Shown here in pieces: positions 19,401 to 26,833 of a DNA stretch of 64,000 nucleotides; position 1 is the stretch's first letter, and each line of letters starts with the position of its first letter. The translations under genes and the position numbers were made by a program. This DNA is from Nitrospira sp. (GTDB taxonomy: Bacteria > Nitrospirota > Nitrospiria > Nitrospirales > Nitrospiraceae): NCBI GenBank assembly GCA_020846195.1, contig JADLEJ010000022.1, forward strand, positions 60,687 to 124,686. The letters run 5' to 3'. Under the pieces are notes generated by a model. The model was not told the origin of the DNA and did not search any database. It saw nothing but the letters and a program-made list of their open reading frames with translations.

Positions 19401-20563
19401 ACAAATGTTGCTGCGGGTTTGTTGAGCAGTTCTTCCGGTCCGTACCCCGTTACGGCGGCTAGGCGGCTATTCCAGCTGGTCAGATTGCCGCCGGTATCGA
19501 GTGTAAACAGAATATCGGGAACGGCCTCCATGATATTTTGGAGATTGGCGAGAGCCTGGCCACGCTCCTGCTCGTGCCTGGTTCTGTCTGTAATATCCCG
19601 GAACATTGCGCATGAATAGACGGTACCTTCGTGTTCCAGATACGTGACGGACACTTCGATTGGGAACTCCGTTCCGTCTTTGCGGCGGTGGACGGACTTG
19701 TAGGTGGCCGCGCCGCCTTGTTTGAGCGCACCCATGCGGCATTGAAACTGTTCAGGGTCGTGCCGGGGGGCGATATCGGCGATCCGGAGAGTCAGCAATT
19801 CTTCTTGTGTATAGCCCAGCGACCGGCAGGCTTCGTGATTGGCGTAGACGAACCGTGTCGAGGTATCGGCCCAGAGCACCCCATCCGCGGCGCGGTCGAC
19901 CGCGAATTGGGTGAGTCGCAATCGGCGCTCGGCTTCGTGCCGGGCCGCCTCCGCCTGGTGCCGGTGGAGTTCCGCAGCCACTCGTGGGGCTAAGACGGTG
20001 AGGAAGGCCCGGAGCCGTTCCTGATTCACGATGGGCTTGGTGTCCATGACGACGATCAAGCCGACGACGACGCCATTGCTGTCGCGAATCGACAGGCCTG
20101 CGTAACTTTCAACTTTCAAGGCCGCTAATAGAGGGAAATTGGGAAACTGTCCCTGGATTTTTTCTGTGTAACACCAGAAGGTTTCCGTGAGTCCCGTTCC
20201 GCAGGGAGCATAAGCCAGCTCGTATTCGAAATTATCGAGCATGATACTGCCTGAGGCCACGGCGAGCGTTCGAATTTTGGCTGGGGTTTCCGCGCGCACC
20301 GCTCCGACGATGGCATATTGCATCCGGAAGGTTGCCGTGAGGTGCTTCGCCAGCGAGGCAAAGAACGCGTCGCCGGTTTCGGCGGCCACTCCTTCTATGA
20401 TCGAGCGAAGCAGCGCGGTTTCCTCACGCAAGTCCTGCAACTCGCGGTCGCGCTGAGCGGTGCGTTCCAGCAGGGTCCGGTCCCGCTCGGCGAGCTCTCG
20501 CGCCACGCCGGCGAGTTGCACGCGCAACGATTCCAATTCAGGCAGGCGCTCCGTCCCACTCAT
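13370..20563 (-). CDS. Giant cytoplasmic multi-PAS/GAF sensor histidine kinase (NarX-type catalytic core)
   Basis: About 2,397 residues. By reading the repeated linker (DITERK and variants) I count about 14 PAS/PAC units and two GAF domains: one GAF near the N-terminus after a short coiled coil, four PAS, a second GAF, then ten PAS. The C-terminus has a HisKA_3 dimerisation domain with the phospho-accepting His in RISQDLHDGILQSL, and a HATPase with NGIGF and GHGLANM boxes, as in NarX/DegS-type kinases that pair with LuxR-type regulators. No membrane helix is visible, so it is probably soluble. Start at the ATG with AAGGAG nine bases upstream; an open frame reaching 20665 lacks support. The repeats make the DNA internally redundant. 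Partner: the overlapping NarL-type regulator. Confidence 0.94.
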   Translation of the reverse strand: MSGTERLPELESLRVQLAGVARELAERDRTLLERTAQRDRELQDLREETALLRSIIEGVAAETGDAFFASLAKHLTATFRMQYAIVGAVRAETPAKIRTLAVASGSIMLDNFEYELAYAPCGTGLTETFWCYTEKIQGQFPNFPLLAALKVESYAGLSIRDSNGVVVGLIVVMDTKPIVNQERLRAFLTVLAPRVAAELHRHQAEAARHEAERRLRLTQFAVDRAADGVLWADTSTRFVYANHEACRSLGYTQEELLTLRIADIAPRHDPEQFQCRMGALKQGGAATYKSVHRRKDGTEFPIEVSVTYLEHEGTVYSCAMFRDITDRTRHEQERGQALANLQNIMEAVPDILFTLDTGGNLTSWNSRLAAVTGYGPEELLNKPAATFVPPDEQARTAGAIQQALREGRAELSGHLLTKDGRTIPYDWTGAALRDQAGAIVGITGIGRDVSAQQQAEQELTRQRRHLLESQALAHLGSWEWDIESGDVDWSDELYRVFGHAPHAIVVTYDAFLAALLPDDHDRVLAAVNAALLGHAPYDIDCRIVRPTGEVRTVHCRGDVTRNDSGHPVKMAGTLLDVTERTAIDEALRASEERWQLAIRGSHDGIWDWQIPSGEVFYSSRWKTMRGFADHEVPNCLDEWRSHIHPDDLDRVLQSVDRYLAKQAAAFCEEYRVQRKDGSYMWILDRGAALWASDGTPVRMAGSETDITDRKRAETVLRHRLEFERLIASLSTHFINLTAKDIDSGITHALQALAEFSDVDRSYIFIFRDQGKTVDNTHEWCADGVAPQIDRLQAIPVEAFPWIIARHQRGDIVHLPRMTDLPPEARAEREEFARQAIQSLLTLPILGAHGVIGFLGFDMVREERRWEPEDIALLKLVGEMFANAIERQQAEAALRKSVERFDLGVQGSRDGLWYAERVSDDLFAPHNPIYYSPRMKEIMGVEGTAMPDVLGTWFALVHPDDLPTVLAALTRHLEHRLPYDVEYRILQHGTGALRWIGAKGQAVWDAAGQPIRMAGSFSDITERKRVEEAHRTSQEKLQQALRASHIGLWDWNTDTNETSFSREWKNQLGYEEAELADRFESWDALLHPEDHDQVIAYVQAYLANPEGDYQQEFRLRHKDGTYCWIEARAEFVTEPDGRRVRLLGSHTDITERKAMEAELKLSESRLLAAQRVAHIGSWELDAITNQLWWSDEVFRIFEIGPIQFGASYQAFLEIVHPEDRQFVDRSYTESLIRRIPYSIEHRLLLPDGRVKHVHERCETFYDIAGRPLRSLGTVQDITERKRAEHKLSLTQYTVDHAIDAFYWVDPQARILDVNEAASLMLGYSKDELLAMSVHDLNPDFQPGSWPGFWAESKQRRSMQFETAHRTKQGQFIPVEIQVNYLTFEGKEFHCAYVRDITERKRAETALRESEARTRSILETALDAVVSIDDRGLIIGWNPEAETLFGYSADSALGRLLDETIIPVRYRHTHGMSRVVRGEEGAATKHRFEFFALHRSGREFPVEFAIATAQVEGQPMFTAFIRDITERKQAEAALRESEERYRTVIDLSPSGIIIFCEGRPVYANSMAVAILEAEGLDSILECSSLDFIHPDYHEKAAHTIRKVLAGETPVHRAERVYVKMDGTPIHVHVETVRLMWKGKPAVQEFFSDITERKQMEEALQRSERQLRTVLDTLPIGVWFTDEKGHVLYGNPAGQRLWTDATRVGLPQPEGDALWWETLGKTDSPHRWTIGAVLARGRDQMNEMLEIETTAGERRTIRNSAVPVKNDAGEILGAIVLNEDITARIRAEQALRQEHGLLMAVMDAATDIIFVKDLAGRYIHMNRAGAHTLGMAVDEVVGWNDYAIWPSNLADSCQLADRLVLDTGEPITVEETSESNSKTTTYLTTKAPYRDPEGRIVGVIGVARDITERKRAEEALRASEQLFAKAFQASPNPIVITEVATGRCIDTNQACLDLLGFSREEIVGQTTLILSIWPNPKDRDRLITRLQTPGPIRNEEMTFSTKSGDLRHVLVSSDLVEMNGTQCLITVGSDITERIRAEEDLRRSHAFIRQIIDTDPNFIFAKDRDGRFTLVNKAIADAYGTTVDNLLGKTDADFNRNTEEVAFFLHKDREVMDHLCEQFIPEERITDATGAVRWLQTVKRPILDETSQTTMVLGACTDITERKRIEEALRQRERDLRAALDERERISQDLHDGILQSLYAVGLGLEACAPLMTQQHYPKAVATMGKAIGQLNHVMSEVRNFIAGLESQVLQGSTFPSALREMVRMLAAPHSLRYTVAVDEGAADGISTEQALHLLNIVREAISNSLRHAQATTASVKLKSLTRSIRLSIVDNGIGFEPASMRGVGHGLANMATRARKVGGRFAIKSVPQQGTRITIDLPKEPRHAESERECDSTAARRRS

Positions 20564-21018
20564 GGCGCGGCTCCTTGCCAGATGACACCGACAGATTCGG
20601 TTCGGCCGATGAGTGGAAGTGCAGGGGGTGTTTGCGCGTGGTGCGCTGTGGATCGGCGAGGCCACAGAAACAGCGGAGAAGGCGCGCGATCATTCGTGGA
20701 GGCGGTCCCGCTGTGCGGAACATGGGGCCAGGTCCGGGGCGGCAGATGTAAGTCAGGTCGTGAGAGCCTCATTGCACGCTCCCAGATGGACGTGTCCTGA
20801 ACCCTAACGCTCAGCGCCGGTAAGTGTCCTATGGACCGATTAAAATGTCTAGATCCAATCGGCCTGGGATGCTGGCTGCGTTCAGGTCTGTTGGAGAGAG
20901 ACGGAGTGAGTTGTCATGTGAGGGGGCAGACTCTCAAGAGAGAGAGTGCAGGCACGAGTTCCTAGGGGGCCATGCGCCACGCATCGACGGCGGCGAGATC
21001 TGCGGCTGGGATTGAATT
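20564..21018. other. Intergenic region upstream of the giant kinase
   Basis: About 450 bp between the kinase start and the 3' end of tRNA-Leu(GAG). No open frame with family resemblance was found on either strand. A small inverted repeat (CCGATT ... AATCGG, around 20836-20862) and CTCTCAAGAGAGAG-like simple sequence (around 20930) are visible. The kinase promoter is presumably here, but I could not identify it. Confidence 0.5.
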
Positions 21019-21102
21019 TGGTGCCGAAGGCGGGACTTGAACCCGCACGGCTTGCGCCACACGCCCCTCAAACGTGCGTGTCTGCCATTTCACCACTTCG
21101 GC
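21019..21102 (-). tRNA. tRNA-Leu (anticodon GAG)
   Basis: 84-base class II tRNA. Acceptor stem GCCGAAG pairs with CTTCGGC and the CCA end is encoded. The anticodon arm is CACGT-TTGAGGG-GCGTG, giving GAG at positions 34-36. A long variable arm and GGTTCAAGTCC T-arm are present, as expected for tRNA-Leu. Reads CUC and CUU codons. Confidence 0.95.
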
Positions 21103-21107
21103 TACCG

Positions 21108-21230
21108 GCAGGAGCTTGAAAAACTCCCGCACCTGCGTTCTCGCATCGCTCAAACCCTCAACGTACTGAGCCGTACGCCTCGGGCTTTCGCTCGCTGCGG
21201 CCTTGTTGCAGAAGTTTTTGAAGCTCCTGC
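21108..21230. repeat. 123-bp inverted-repeat element in the tRNA-Leu(GAG) leader
   Basis: The 18-base arms (21108-21125 and 21213-21230, GCAGGAGCTTGAAAAACT against AGTTTTTGAAGCTCCTGC) are complementary with one mismatch. The interior has a second palindrome (CGTAC-TGAGCC-GTACG) and loosely symmetric GCATCGCTC/CGCTCGCTGC blocks, so the whole unit can form a long branched hairpin. It begins five bases from the mature 5' end of the tRNA. Resembles a REP- or MITE-like dispersed element; no other copy was noticed in this window. Confidence 0.75.
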
Positions 21231-21317
21231 ATCTCGGTCACGACATGGACCGTCACTCTAGTTTCGTATCTGCGTGGGACGCTTCACGAACGATGTGCGA
21301 CAGTCCGAGGGAGGCGC

Positions 21318-21347
21318 ATTATAGAAGTAGGGCAAAATTCTTGTCAA
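21318..21347 (-). promoter_or_regulatory. Consensus sigma-70 promoter of tRNA-Leu(GAG)
   Basis: Perfect -35 TTGACA (21342-21347) and perfect -10 TATAAT (21318-21323) with an 18-base spacer, facing the tRNA. Start of transcription is expected near 21311, giving an unusually long leader of about 210 bases containing the inverted-repeat element. Confidence 0.88.
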
Positions 21348-21427
21348 TAAAGGAGGCGTCCGGTAGAATCCCTCCACTTTTACGCCCGGATTGGTCTCTT
21401 CCGCTCTCTTAGAGGAGATTGCCGCAC

Positions 21428-22117
21428 ATGTCGGTTGTGCCTTCCGCATCACAGCGCCGCGTGGATACGTCGATTGCCGCATTTTTCGATGTCGACAATA
21501 CGCTGCTGCCCGGCGAAGCCAGCGAGGTGGGATTTTTCCGCTGGCTGCGGCGGCGCGGAGTGGTCGGCCGGCCGGAAGCGTATGCCAGCGTAGTGTGGTG
21601 GTTGCGGCATCTTCCCTCGCTGTCGTTGCAACCGTTGCGCGAGCGAAAATTATATCTGGCGGGAAAGCCCGCGCAGGTCATTGAGTCGCTCGGTGAAGAG
21701 TTTTGCCGCGAAGCTCTTTGCCCGCGAGTGTCTCCCGCTGCCATGACGGCGATTGAGCGGCACCGGAATGAAGGGCATCTGGTGATTCTCCTGACAGGGT
21801 CGCTCGATTTTCTGATGGAACCCATTGCCGACTCTCTGCAAGTCGATCGTTGTGTTGCGAGCCAATTAGAACAGATGGAGGGAGTCTATACGGGGCAGGT
21901 GGTTCCTCCGCTGCCGTATGGCGATGGCAAACTCACCTATGTGCGCCGGCTGGCGGAAGAGCTGGATTTGGATCTCACGGCCTGCTTTGCCTACGGCGAT
22001 AGCCCGGGCGATCGGGCTGTTTTGAGCGCGGTGGGGCATCCGACCGTGGTGAATCCGATTCGTGGCATGAGCCGCGTGGCCCGCCGCAACGGATGGCCAA
22101 TGGTATCTTGGCGATGA
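21428..22117 (+). CDS. HAD-superfamily phosphatase (HAD-IB, SerB-like)
   Basis: 229-residue haloacid-dehalogenase-type hydrolase. Seen: nucleophile motif FFDVDNTLL near the N-terminus, motif II Ser/Thr in LLTGS, and the C-terminal metal-binding motif AYGDSPGDRAVL. The cap between motifs I and II is helical, as in subfamily IB (phosphoserine phosphatase and related acyl-phosphate or lysophosphatidate phosphatases). Substrate cannot be assigned. The ATG was chosen over an in-frame TTG at 21419 because GAGGAG stands 11 bases upstream. Its stop overlaps the queE start in an ATGA. Confidence 0.85.
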   Translation: MSVVPSASQRRVDTSIAAFFDVDNTLLPGEASEVGFFRWLRRRGVVGRPEAYASVVWWLRHLPSLSLQPLRERKLYLAGKPAQVIESLGEEFCREALCPRVSPAAMTAIERHRNEGHLVILLTGSLDFLMEPIADSLQVDRCVASQLEQMEGVYTGQVVPPLPYGDGKLTYVRRLAEELDLDLTACFAYGDSPGDRAVLSAVGHPTVVNPIRGMSRVARRNGWPMVSWR

Positions 22118-22782
22118 CGGTTCACTCCCCTGCTCAAGACCAGCTGCTCCGGGTCACAGAGATTTTTCACAGCATTCAAGGCGAGTCGACCTATGCGGGG
22201 CAGCCCTGCGTGTTTATCCGGTTGACCGGATGCCCGTTGCGTTGCACCTGGTGCGATACCGAGTATAGCTTTTACGGCGGGGCGCCTCTCGCTGTTGACG
22301 AAATTTTGATCAAGGTGCGGGAATATGGCTGTCCGCTGGTCGAGGTCACCGGCGGTGAGCCGCTCGCGCAGCCGGAGGCGCGTCCTCTGATTGCGCGTCT
22401 GTGCGATGCGGGATATACGGTTTTGATCGAAACCAGCGGTGCGATCGATGTGCAGCCGGTCGATCAACGGGCGCGACTCATTCTCGACGTGAAATGTCCG
22501 GGAAGCGGGATGACCGACCGGATGCATTGGCCGAATCTCGACCGATTGACGGCAAAGGATGAAGCGAAGTTTGTGCTGGCCTCGCGGGCGGATTACGACT
22601 GGGCGCGCGGGATTGTGGCGCAGTACCGCCTGACGGAGCGCTGCACGGTGCTCTTCAGTCCGGTATTCGGGTCGTTGGATCTGCGTCAGCTGGCGGAATG
22701 GATCCTGGCGGATCGGCTACCCGTGCGGTTTCAATTGCAGCTGCACAAATATATTTGGGCCCCGGATATGCGGGGCGTGTGA
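22114..22782 (+). CDS. queE: 7-carboxy-7-deazaguanine synthase (QueE)
   Basis: Radical-SAM enzyme converting 6-carboxytetrahydropterin to 7-carboxy-7-deazaguanine in queuosine/preQ0 synthesis. The cluster motif CxxxCxxC is present (C40, C44, C47), preceded by IQGESTYAGQPCVFIRLTG-type family sequence and followed by EVTGGEPL and LIETSGA, normal for QueE. 222 residues from the ATG that overlaps the upstream stop as ATGA, which implies translational coupling; an ATG at 22093 has no ribosome site. The other queuosine genes are not in the window. Confidence 0.92.
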   Translation: MTVHSPAQDQLLRVTEIFHSIQGESTYAGQPCVFIRLTGCPLRCTWCDTEYSFYGGAPLAVDEILIKVREYGCPLVEVTGGEPLAQPEARPLIARLCDAGYTVLIETSGAIDVQPVDQRARLILDVKCPGSGMTDRMHWPNLDRLTAKDEAKFVLASRADYDWARGIVAQYRLTERCTVLFSPVFGSLDLRQLAEWILADRLPVRFQLQLHKYIWAPDMRGV

Positions 22783-22833
22783 CGAATGCGTTGTTCAGCA
22801 TGTCGCGTACGGCGGCGATAAAAGGAGATGTGA

Positions 22834-24342
22834 ATGAAGATCATGCGAGTCGATGCACGGGCCGGGCGGGTGGAGACGGAATCGACGGAAGTGCTGGTGC
22901 TGCCCCATTATGAAGGCGGGGTGTTTTCGAAACAGGCGACGGTGATCGATAAATCGATGGGCGGGGCGTTACGGGAGTTGCTGCAATCGAAAGAGTTCGA
23001 AGGCAAGGCCAACGAGCTGGCGCTGGTGCATACCCACGGCAAAGTGCCGGCCAAGCGAATTCTTTTGGTGGGGCTGGGGCAAGAGAAGGATGTGACGGTG
23101 GACCAGCTGCGGCAGGCCATGGGGCATGCGGTGAAGCGGGTGCGCCAGGTCAAGGCCAGTTTCTTCACGGTCGCCGTGCCGTCCGTCGTGCCGCAGGGCG
23201 CATCGCCCGTTGAGGTGGCGCAGGCCATGGCCGAAGGCGCTATCTTGGGCAGCTATCACTTCACGGCGTACCGGAGCGACGGCGCATCGGGAAAAGATGT
23301 GAAAGGGATGTCGCTCCTGGCGGCGCAGACGAGCGAAGTCCGGTCGATTGCCGAAGGGGTTCGGCGCGGTGTGGCGACGGCTGAAGCCGCCGTCCTGGTC
23401 AGAGACCTATGCAACCATCCCTCGAATGTGATGACGCCGGCCAAGATTGCGAATGAAGCGAAGGCCATTGCCAAGGAGCAGTCGCTCACGCTGAAGATTC
23501 TGGAGCAGAAGGATATTGAAAAGCTCGGCATGGGGGCCTTGCTGGGCGTCGCGCGCGGGAGCCACGAGCCACCGAAATTCATCATTCTCGAATACAAGGG
23601 CTCGAAGAAGAAGGATGAGCGCCCCGTGGTGCTGGTGGGAAAGACGATTACGTTCGATACCGGCGGCATTTCCCTGAAGCCGGCGGAGAACATGGAACAT
23701 ATGAAGGCGGATATGACCGGCGGCGCCGAAGTGCTGGCCTCAATCCGCGCGGCGGCCCAGTTGAAACTGCCGCTTCATTTGATCAGCATTTTGCCGGTGG
23801 CTGAGAACATGCCGGGCGGCCGGGCGATGAAGCCGGGCGACGTGGTGACGACGCTGTCCGGGAAAACGGTCGAAGTGCAAAACACGGACGCGGAAGGGCG
23901 GCTGATTCTGGCCGACGCGCTGGCCTACGCCACTCGCTACAAGCCGGCGGCGTTGATCGATATTGCGACACTCACGGGCGCCTGTGTGGTGGCGCTCGGA
24001 CAATTCGCCATCGGGATGTTCGGGACCGATACCAGCGTGAAGGAGTCGGTGCGCAAAGCGGGTGTGCGCGCCGGCGAACGGGTGTGGGAAATGCCGCTGT
24101 GGGATGAATACTTCGAACAGTTGCGCAGCGACGTGGCCGATATGCGCAACATCGGAGGGCGCGGCGGCGGGATGATTACCGCGGCGTTGTTCCTCAGCAA
24201 ATTTGTCGGTAACTGCCCCTGGGTGCATTTGGATATTGCCAGCACGGATTGGAGCGAGCGGGAGCGGGCCTATGTTCCCAAGGGCCCATCAGGAATCGGC
24301 ACGAGATTGTTGATTCAATATTTGATCGATCGGACGCTCTAG
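22834..24342 (+). CDS. pepA: Leucyl aminopeptidase (M17 family)
   Basis: Cytosolic two-metal aminopeptidase that trims N-terminal residues from peptides; in some bacteria PepA also binds DNA. 502 residues, the usual length. The M17 signature NTDAEGRL is present in the C-terminal catalytic domain, with the metal-ligand region TFDTGGISLKP and downstream active-site Arg. The N-terminal macro-like domain is intact. AAAGGAG precedes the ATG at good spacing. Confidence 0.96.
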   Translation: MKIMRVDARAGRVETESTEVLVLPHYEGGVFSKQATVIDKSMGGALRELLQSKEFEGKANELALVHTHGKVPAKRILLVGLGQEKDVTVDQLRQAMGHAVKRVRQVKASFFTVAVPSVVPQGASPVEVAQAMAEGAILGSYHFTAYRSDGASGKDVKGMSLLAAQTSEVRSIAEGVRRGVATAEAAVLVRDLCNHPSNVMTPAKIANEAKAIAKEQSLTLKILEQKDIEKLGMGALLGVARGSHEPPKFIILEYKGSKKKDERPVVLVGKTITFDTGGISLKPAENMEHMKADMTGGAEVLASIRAAAQLKLPLHLISILPVAENMPGGRAMKPGDVVTTLSGKTVEVQNTDAEGRLILADALAYATRYKPAALIDIATLTGACVVALGQFAIGMFGTDTSVKESVRKAGVRAGERVWEMPLWDEYFEQLRSDVADMRNIGGRGGGMITAALFLSKFVGNCPWVHLDIASTDWSERERAYVPKGPSGIGTRLLIQYLIDRTL

Positions 24343-24440
24343 CAGGATGCTGGGGTTGGGGCGTCGCGAGGGGTTGTGGCTGTAGGCGTTCAGAGAGCGA
24401 GGGGTTCCTCAATCTCCTACATCGTGTGAGGGGCTGTGCA

Positions 24441-25544
24441 ATGTTGATGTCGCGCGAGAAGATCGGCCAGATGTTCATGGTGGGGTTTGAAGGCACGTCG
24501 GTCACGCCGGACCTGGCGGCGTTCATCAAGGAGTACAAGCCGGGCGGCGTGATTCTGTTTTCGCGCAATCTGGAATCGGTTGAGCAGATCGTCGAACTGA
24601 CCAATGCCTTGCAAGCGTGCAGCCCTCATGCGCCGCTCTTAATCTCGATCGATCAAGAGGGTGGGCGGGTGTCGCGGCTGCCGAAGGGCTTTACGATTTT
24701 CCCTCCCTGCGAAGTATTGGGGCAGTGCAATTCGTCGGAGCTGGCCTATGCGGCGGCAGCGACGATTGCCAAGGAGCTTCGAGCGGTCGGGATCAACATG
24801 AACATGTCGCCGGTGTTGGATGTGAACAGTAATCCTGCCAACCCCGTGATCGGCGATCGCGCTTTCGGAGCGGCGCCTGGTCCGGTCAGCGAGCTCGGCA
24901 TGGCGACGGTGGGCGGATTGCAGGACAATCGTGTGGTCGCCTGCGGAAAACATTTCCCCGGTCATGGCGATACGAGCGTGGACTCACACAAAGAGTTGCC
25001 GGTGGTGGAGGCCTCGAAAGAGCGGCTGGAGGAGATCGAGTTTCCGCCGTTCCGGCAGGCGGCCTCTCGCGGAGTGGCGACGCTGATGACGGCGCATGTG
25101 CTGTATCGCGCGCTCGACGAGCACAAGCCGGCCACGTTGTCTCCCGCCATCATCACGGATTTTCTCCGTGGAGAGTTGCGCTACGATGGCGTCGTACTGA
25201 CCGACGATCTGGAGATGCACGCGATTATCGATCACTATGGAATTGAAGAGGCCACGGTGCGTTCGATCCAGGCGGGCTGCGACATGCCGTTGATCTGCAA
25301 GGACCGCAATCGGGAGATCGCCGCCATGACCGCGTTGGACAGCGCGGTGGCCGATGGGTCGATCAGTATTGAGCGGCTGGAGCAATCGCTGGAAAGGATT
25401 GCCAGGCTGAAGCAGCGGTTCCTCGTTCCGAACAAGCCGGTGGTCATTTCGGACGCCAAGCTGATTGTCGGGTGCCGGAGCCATCAGGTCTTGCTTCGCT
25501 CCATCCATCAAGCCCGTGAGCGACTGGCGAAAGCCACGGTGTGA
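24441..25544 (+). CDS. nagZ: Beta-N-acetylhexosaminidase (NagZ, GH3)
   Basis: Cytoplasmic glycoside hydrolase family 3 enzyme that removes GlcNAc from anhydro-muropeptides during cell-wall recycling. 367 residues. The GH3/NagZ signature KHFPGHGDTSVDSH carries the catalytic-loop His, and the catalytic Asp region TDDLEMHAI is intact. An open frame continues 64 codons upstream but overlaps pepA and has no family sequence; the chosen ATG follows a GAGGGG. An alternative ATG lies two codons downstream. Its stop overlaps the next start (GTGA). Confidence 0.93.
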   Translation: MLMSREKIGQMFMVGFEGTSVTPDLAAFIKEYKPGGVILFSRNLESVEQIVELTNALQACSPHAPLLISIDQEGGRVSRLPKGFTIFPPCEVLGQCNSSELAYAAAATIAKELRAVGINMNMSPVLDVNSNPANPVIGDRAFGAAPGPVSELGMATVGGLQDNRVVACGKHFPGHGDTSVDSHKELPVVEASKERLEEIEFPPFRQAASRGVATLMTAHVLYRALDEHKPATLSPAIITDFLRGELRYDGVVLTDDLEMHAIIDHYGIEEATVRSIQAGCDMPLICKDRNREIAAMTALDSAVADGSISIERLEQSLERIARLKQRFLVPNKPVVISDAKLIVGCRSHQVLLRSIHQARERLAKATV

Positions 25545-26824
25545 ACCGCCCTCCGTCCTTTCCAGCCGGCCGCCGAGAGCTCTGGGCCTGGTGTTTCTAC
25601 GACTTCGCGAACTCCTCCTTTTCCACTCTGATCGTGACGGTCGCCTACAGTGTCTATTTTATTCAGGTGGCCGCTGCCGATGTCTCTCCGCCGGGCATGG
25701 CCGAACGACTCTGGTTTTGGGGCTATGCGCTCTCCATGCTGGTCGTGGCGCTGGTGTCGCCTATTCTGGGAGTGTGGGCCGATATCCGCGCTATCAAACG
25801 GCGAGTGCTCATCGTCTCCACGCTGCTTTGTGTGGTCAGCACGGCGTTCCTATGGTTTGTCACCCGTGGCGACGTGACGCTCGGGCTGCTTATTTTCGGG
25901 ATCGCCAATATCGGATTCGATATCGGCTTTGTGTTCTGCAGCGCGTTTCTGGTGGAACTCGTCGCGCCGCAGCAGATGGGGCGGCTGTCCGGGTATGGAT
26001 GGGGATTCGGGTATGTCGGGGGGCTGCTCTCGCTGGTGCTGGCCTATCCCTTTATTTCTGGCGGCTTTGCCGAGTCGAATCTGGCCTCCTATCGCCTGAG
26101 TTTCGTCGTGACGGCGGCGTTTTTTCTTGTTGCGGCGGTGCCCACATTTTTATTTTTGCAAGAACGGGCGCAGCCACGCCCGGTGACCGCCGGGGTGGCG
26201 GTGTGGCGCGCGGTCATAAGGCAGTTGCGCGACACCGCCCGTCAGCTGTCGGCCTATCGGGATCTCCGGCGCTACTTCGTCGCCTACTTGCTGTACTCCG
26301 ATGCGATCAATACGGTGATCGTGGCGTCGGGCATCTTTGCCAACAAAGTCCTAGACTTCACGCCGGGCGATCTGATTATCTATTTTCTCGTGACGCAGAT
26401 TACGGCGGGCCTGGGCTCGGTCGGATTCGGATTTGTGGCGGACCGGATTGGGGCCGTGCGGTCGATCACGATCACGTTGTTCCTATGGATCGCCGTCGTG
26501 ATCGGGGCCGCGGCGGTGCAGACGCAGATGCAGTTTTATCTGCTGGGTTTGGTGGCCGGCGCGGCGCTCGGCGCCAATCAATCGGTGAGCCGTACGTTGC
26601 TCGGCCGGTTTACGCCGCTGGGGCATCAGGGCGAATTCTTCGGGTTCTTTTCCGTGGCGGGGAAATTCGCCGCGATTCTGGGGCCGATCGTCTATGGCGA
26701 AGTGACGGCCTGGACTGGGAGTCAGCGCTGGGCCGTGCTGTCCATGGCGGTGTTTTTTCTCGTCGGCTGGGCCGTGTTTCTTGGAGTGGATGAACGCCGC
26801 GGCATGGCCGCCGCGCAGGAGTGA
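25541..26824 (+). CDS. MFS transporter, UMF1 / Atg22-like
   Basis: 427-residue major-facilitator protein with about 12 hydrophobic helices and the N-terminal signature WCFYDFANSSFSTLIVTV, typical of the UMF1 (vacuole effluxer Atg22-like) family. The family is linked to amino-acid or peptide export in eukaryotes; bacterial substrates are largely unknown. The start is a GTG inside the GTGA overlap with nagZ, so it is probably co-translated. Linkage to a muropeptide-recycling enzyme hints at, but does not prove, a cell-wall-derived substrate. Confidence 0.85.
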   Translation: MNRPPSFPAGRRELWAWCFYDFANSSFSTLIVTVAYSVYFIQVAAADVSPPGMAERLWFWGYALSMLVVALVSPILGVWADIRAIKRRVLIVSTLLCVVSTAFLWFVTRGDVTLGLLIFGIANIGFDIGFVFCSAFLVELVAPQQMGRLSGYGWGFGYVGGLLSLVLAYPFISGGFAESNLASYRLSFVVTAAFFLVAAVPTFLFLQERAQPRPVTAGVAVWRAVIRQLRDTARQLSAYRDLRRYFVAYLLYSDAINTVIVASGIFANKVLDFTPGDLIIYFLVTQITAGLGSVGFGFVADRIGAVRSITITLFLWIAVVIGAAAVQTQMQFYLLGLVAGAALGANQSVSRTLLGRFTPLGHQGEFFGFFSVAGKFAAILGPIVYGEVTAWTGSQRWAVLSMAVFFLVGWAVFLGVDERRGMAAAQE

Positions 26825-26833
26825 GATTACGAT

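Noticed and set aside
13370..20563. Repeat-rich DNA considered as a possible CRISPR array or tandem repeat locus
   Set aside because: The repeated segments are diverged in-frame PAS linkers at roughly 370-400 bp spacing, not direct repeats with spacers.
20830..20870. Possible small RNA or operator upstream of the giant kinase (CCGATT/AATCGG repeat)
   Set aside because: Only six to seven paired bases and no promoter or terminator to define a transcript.
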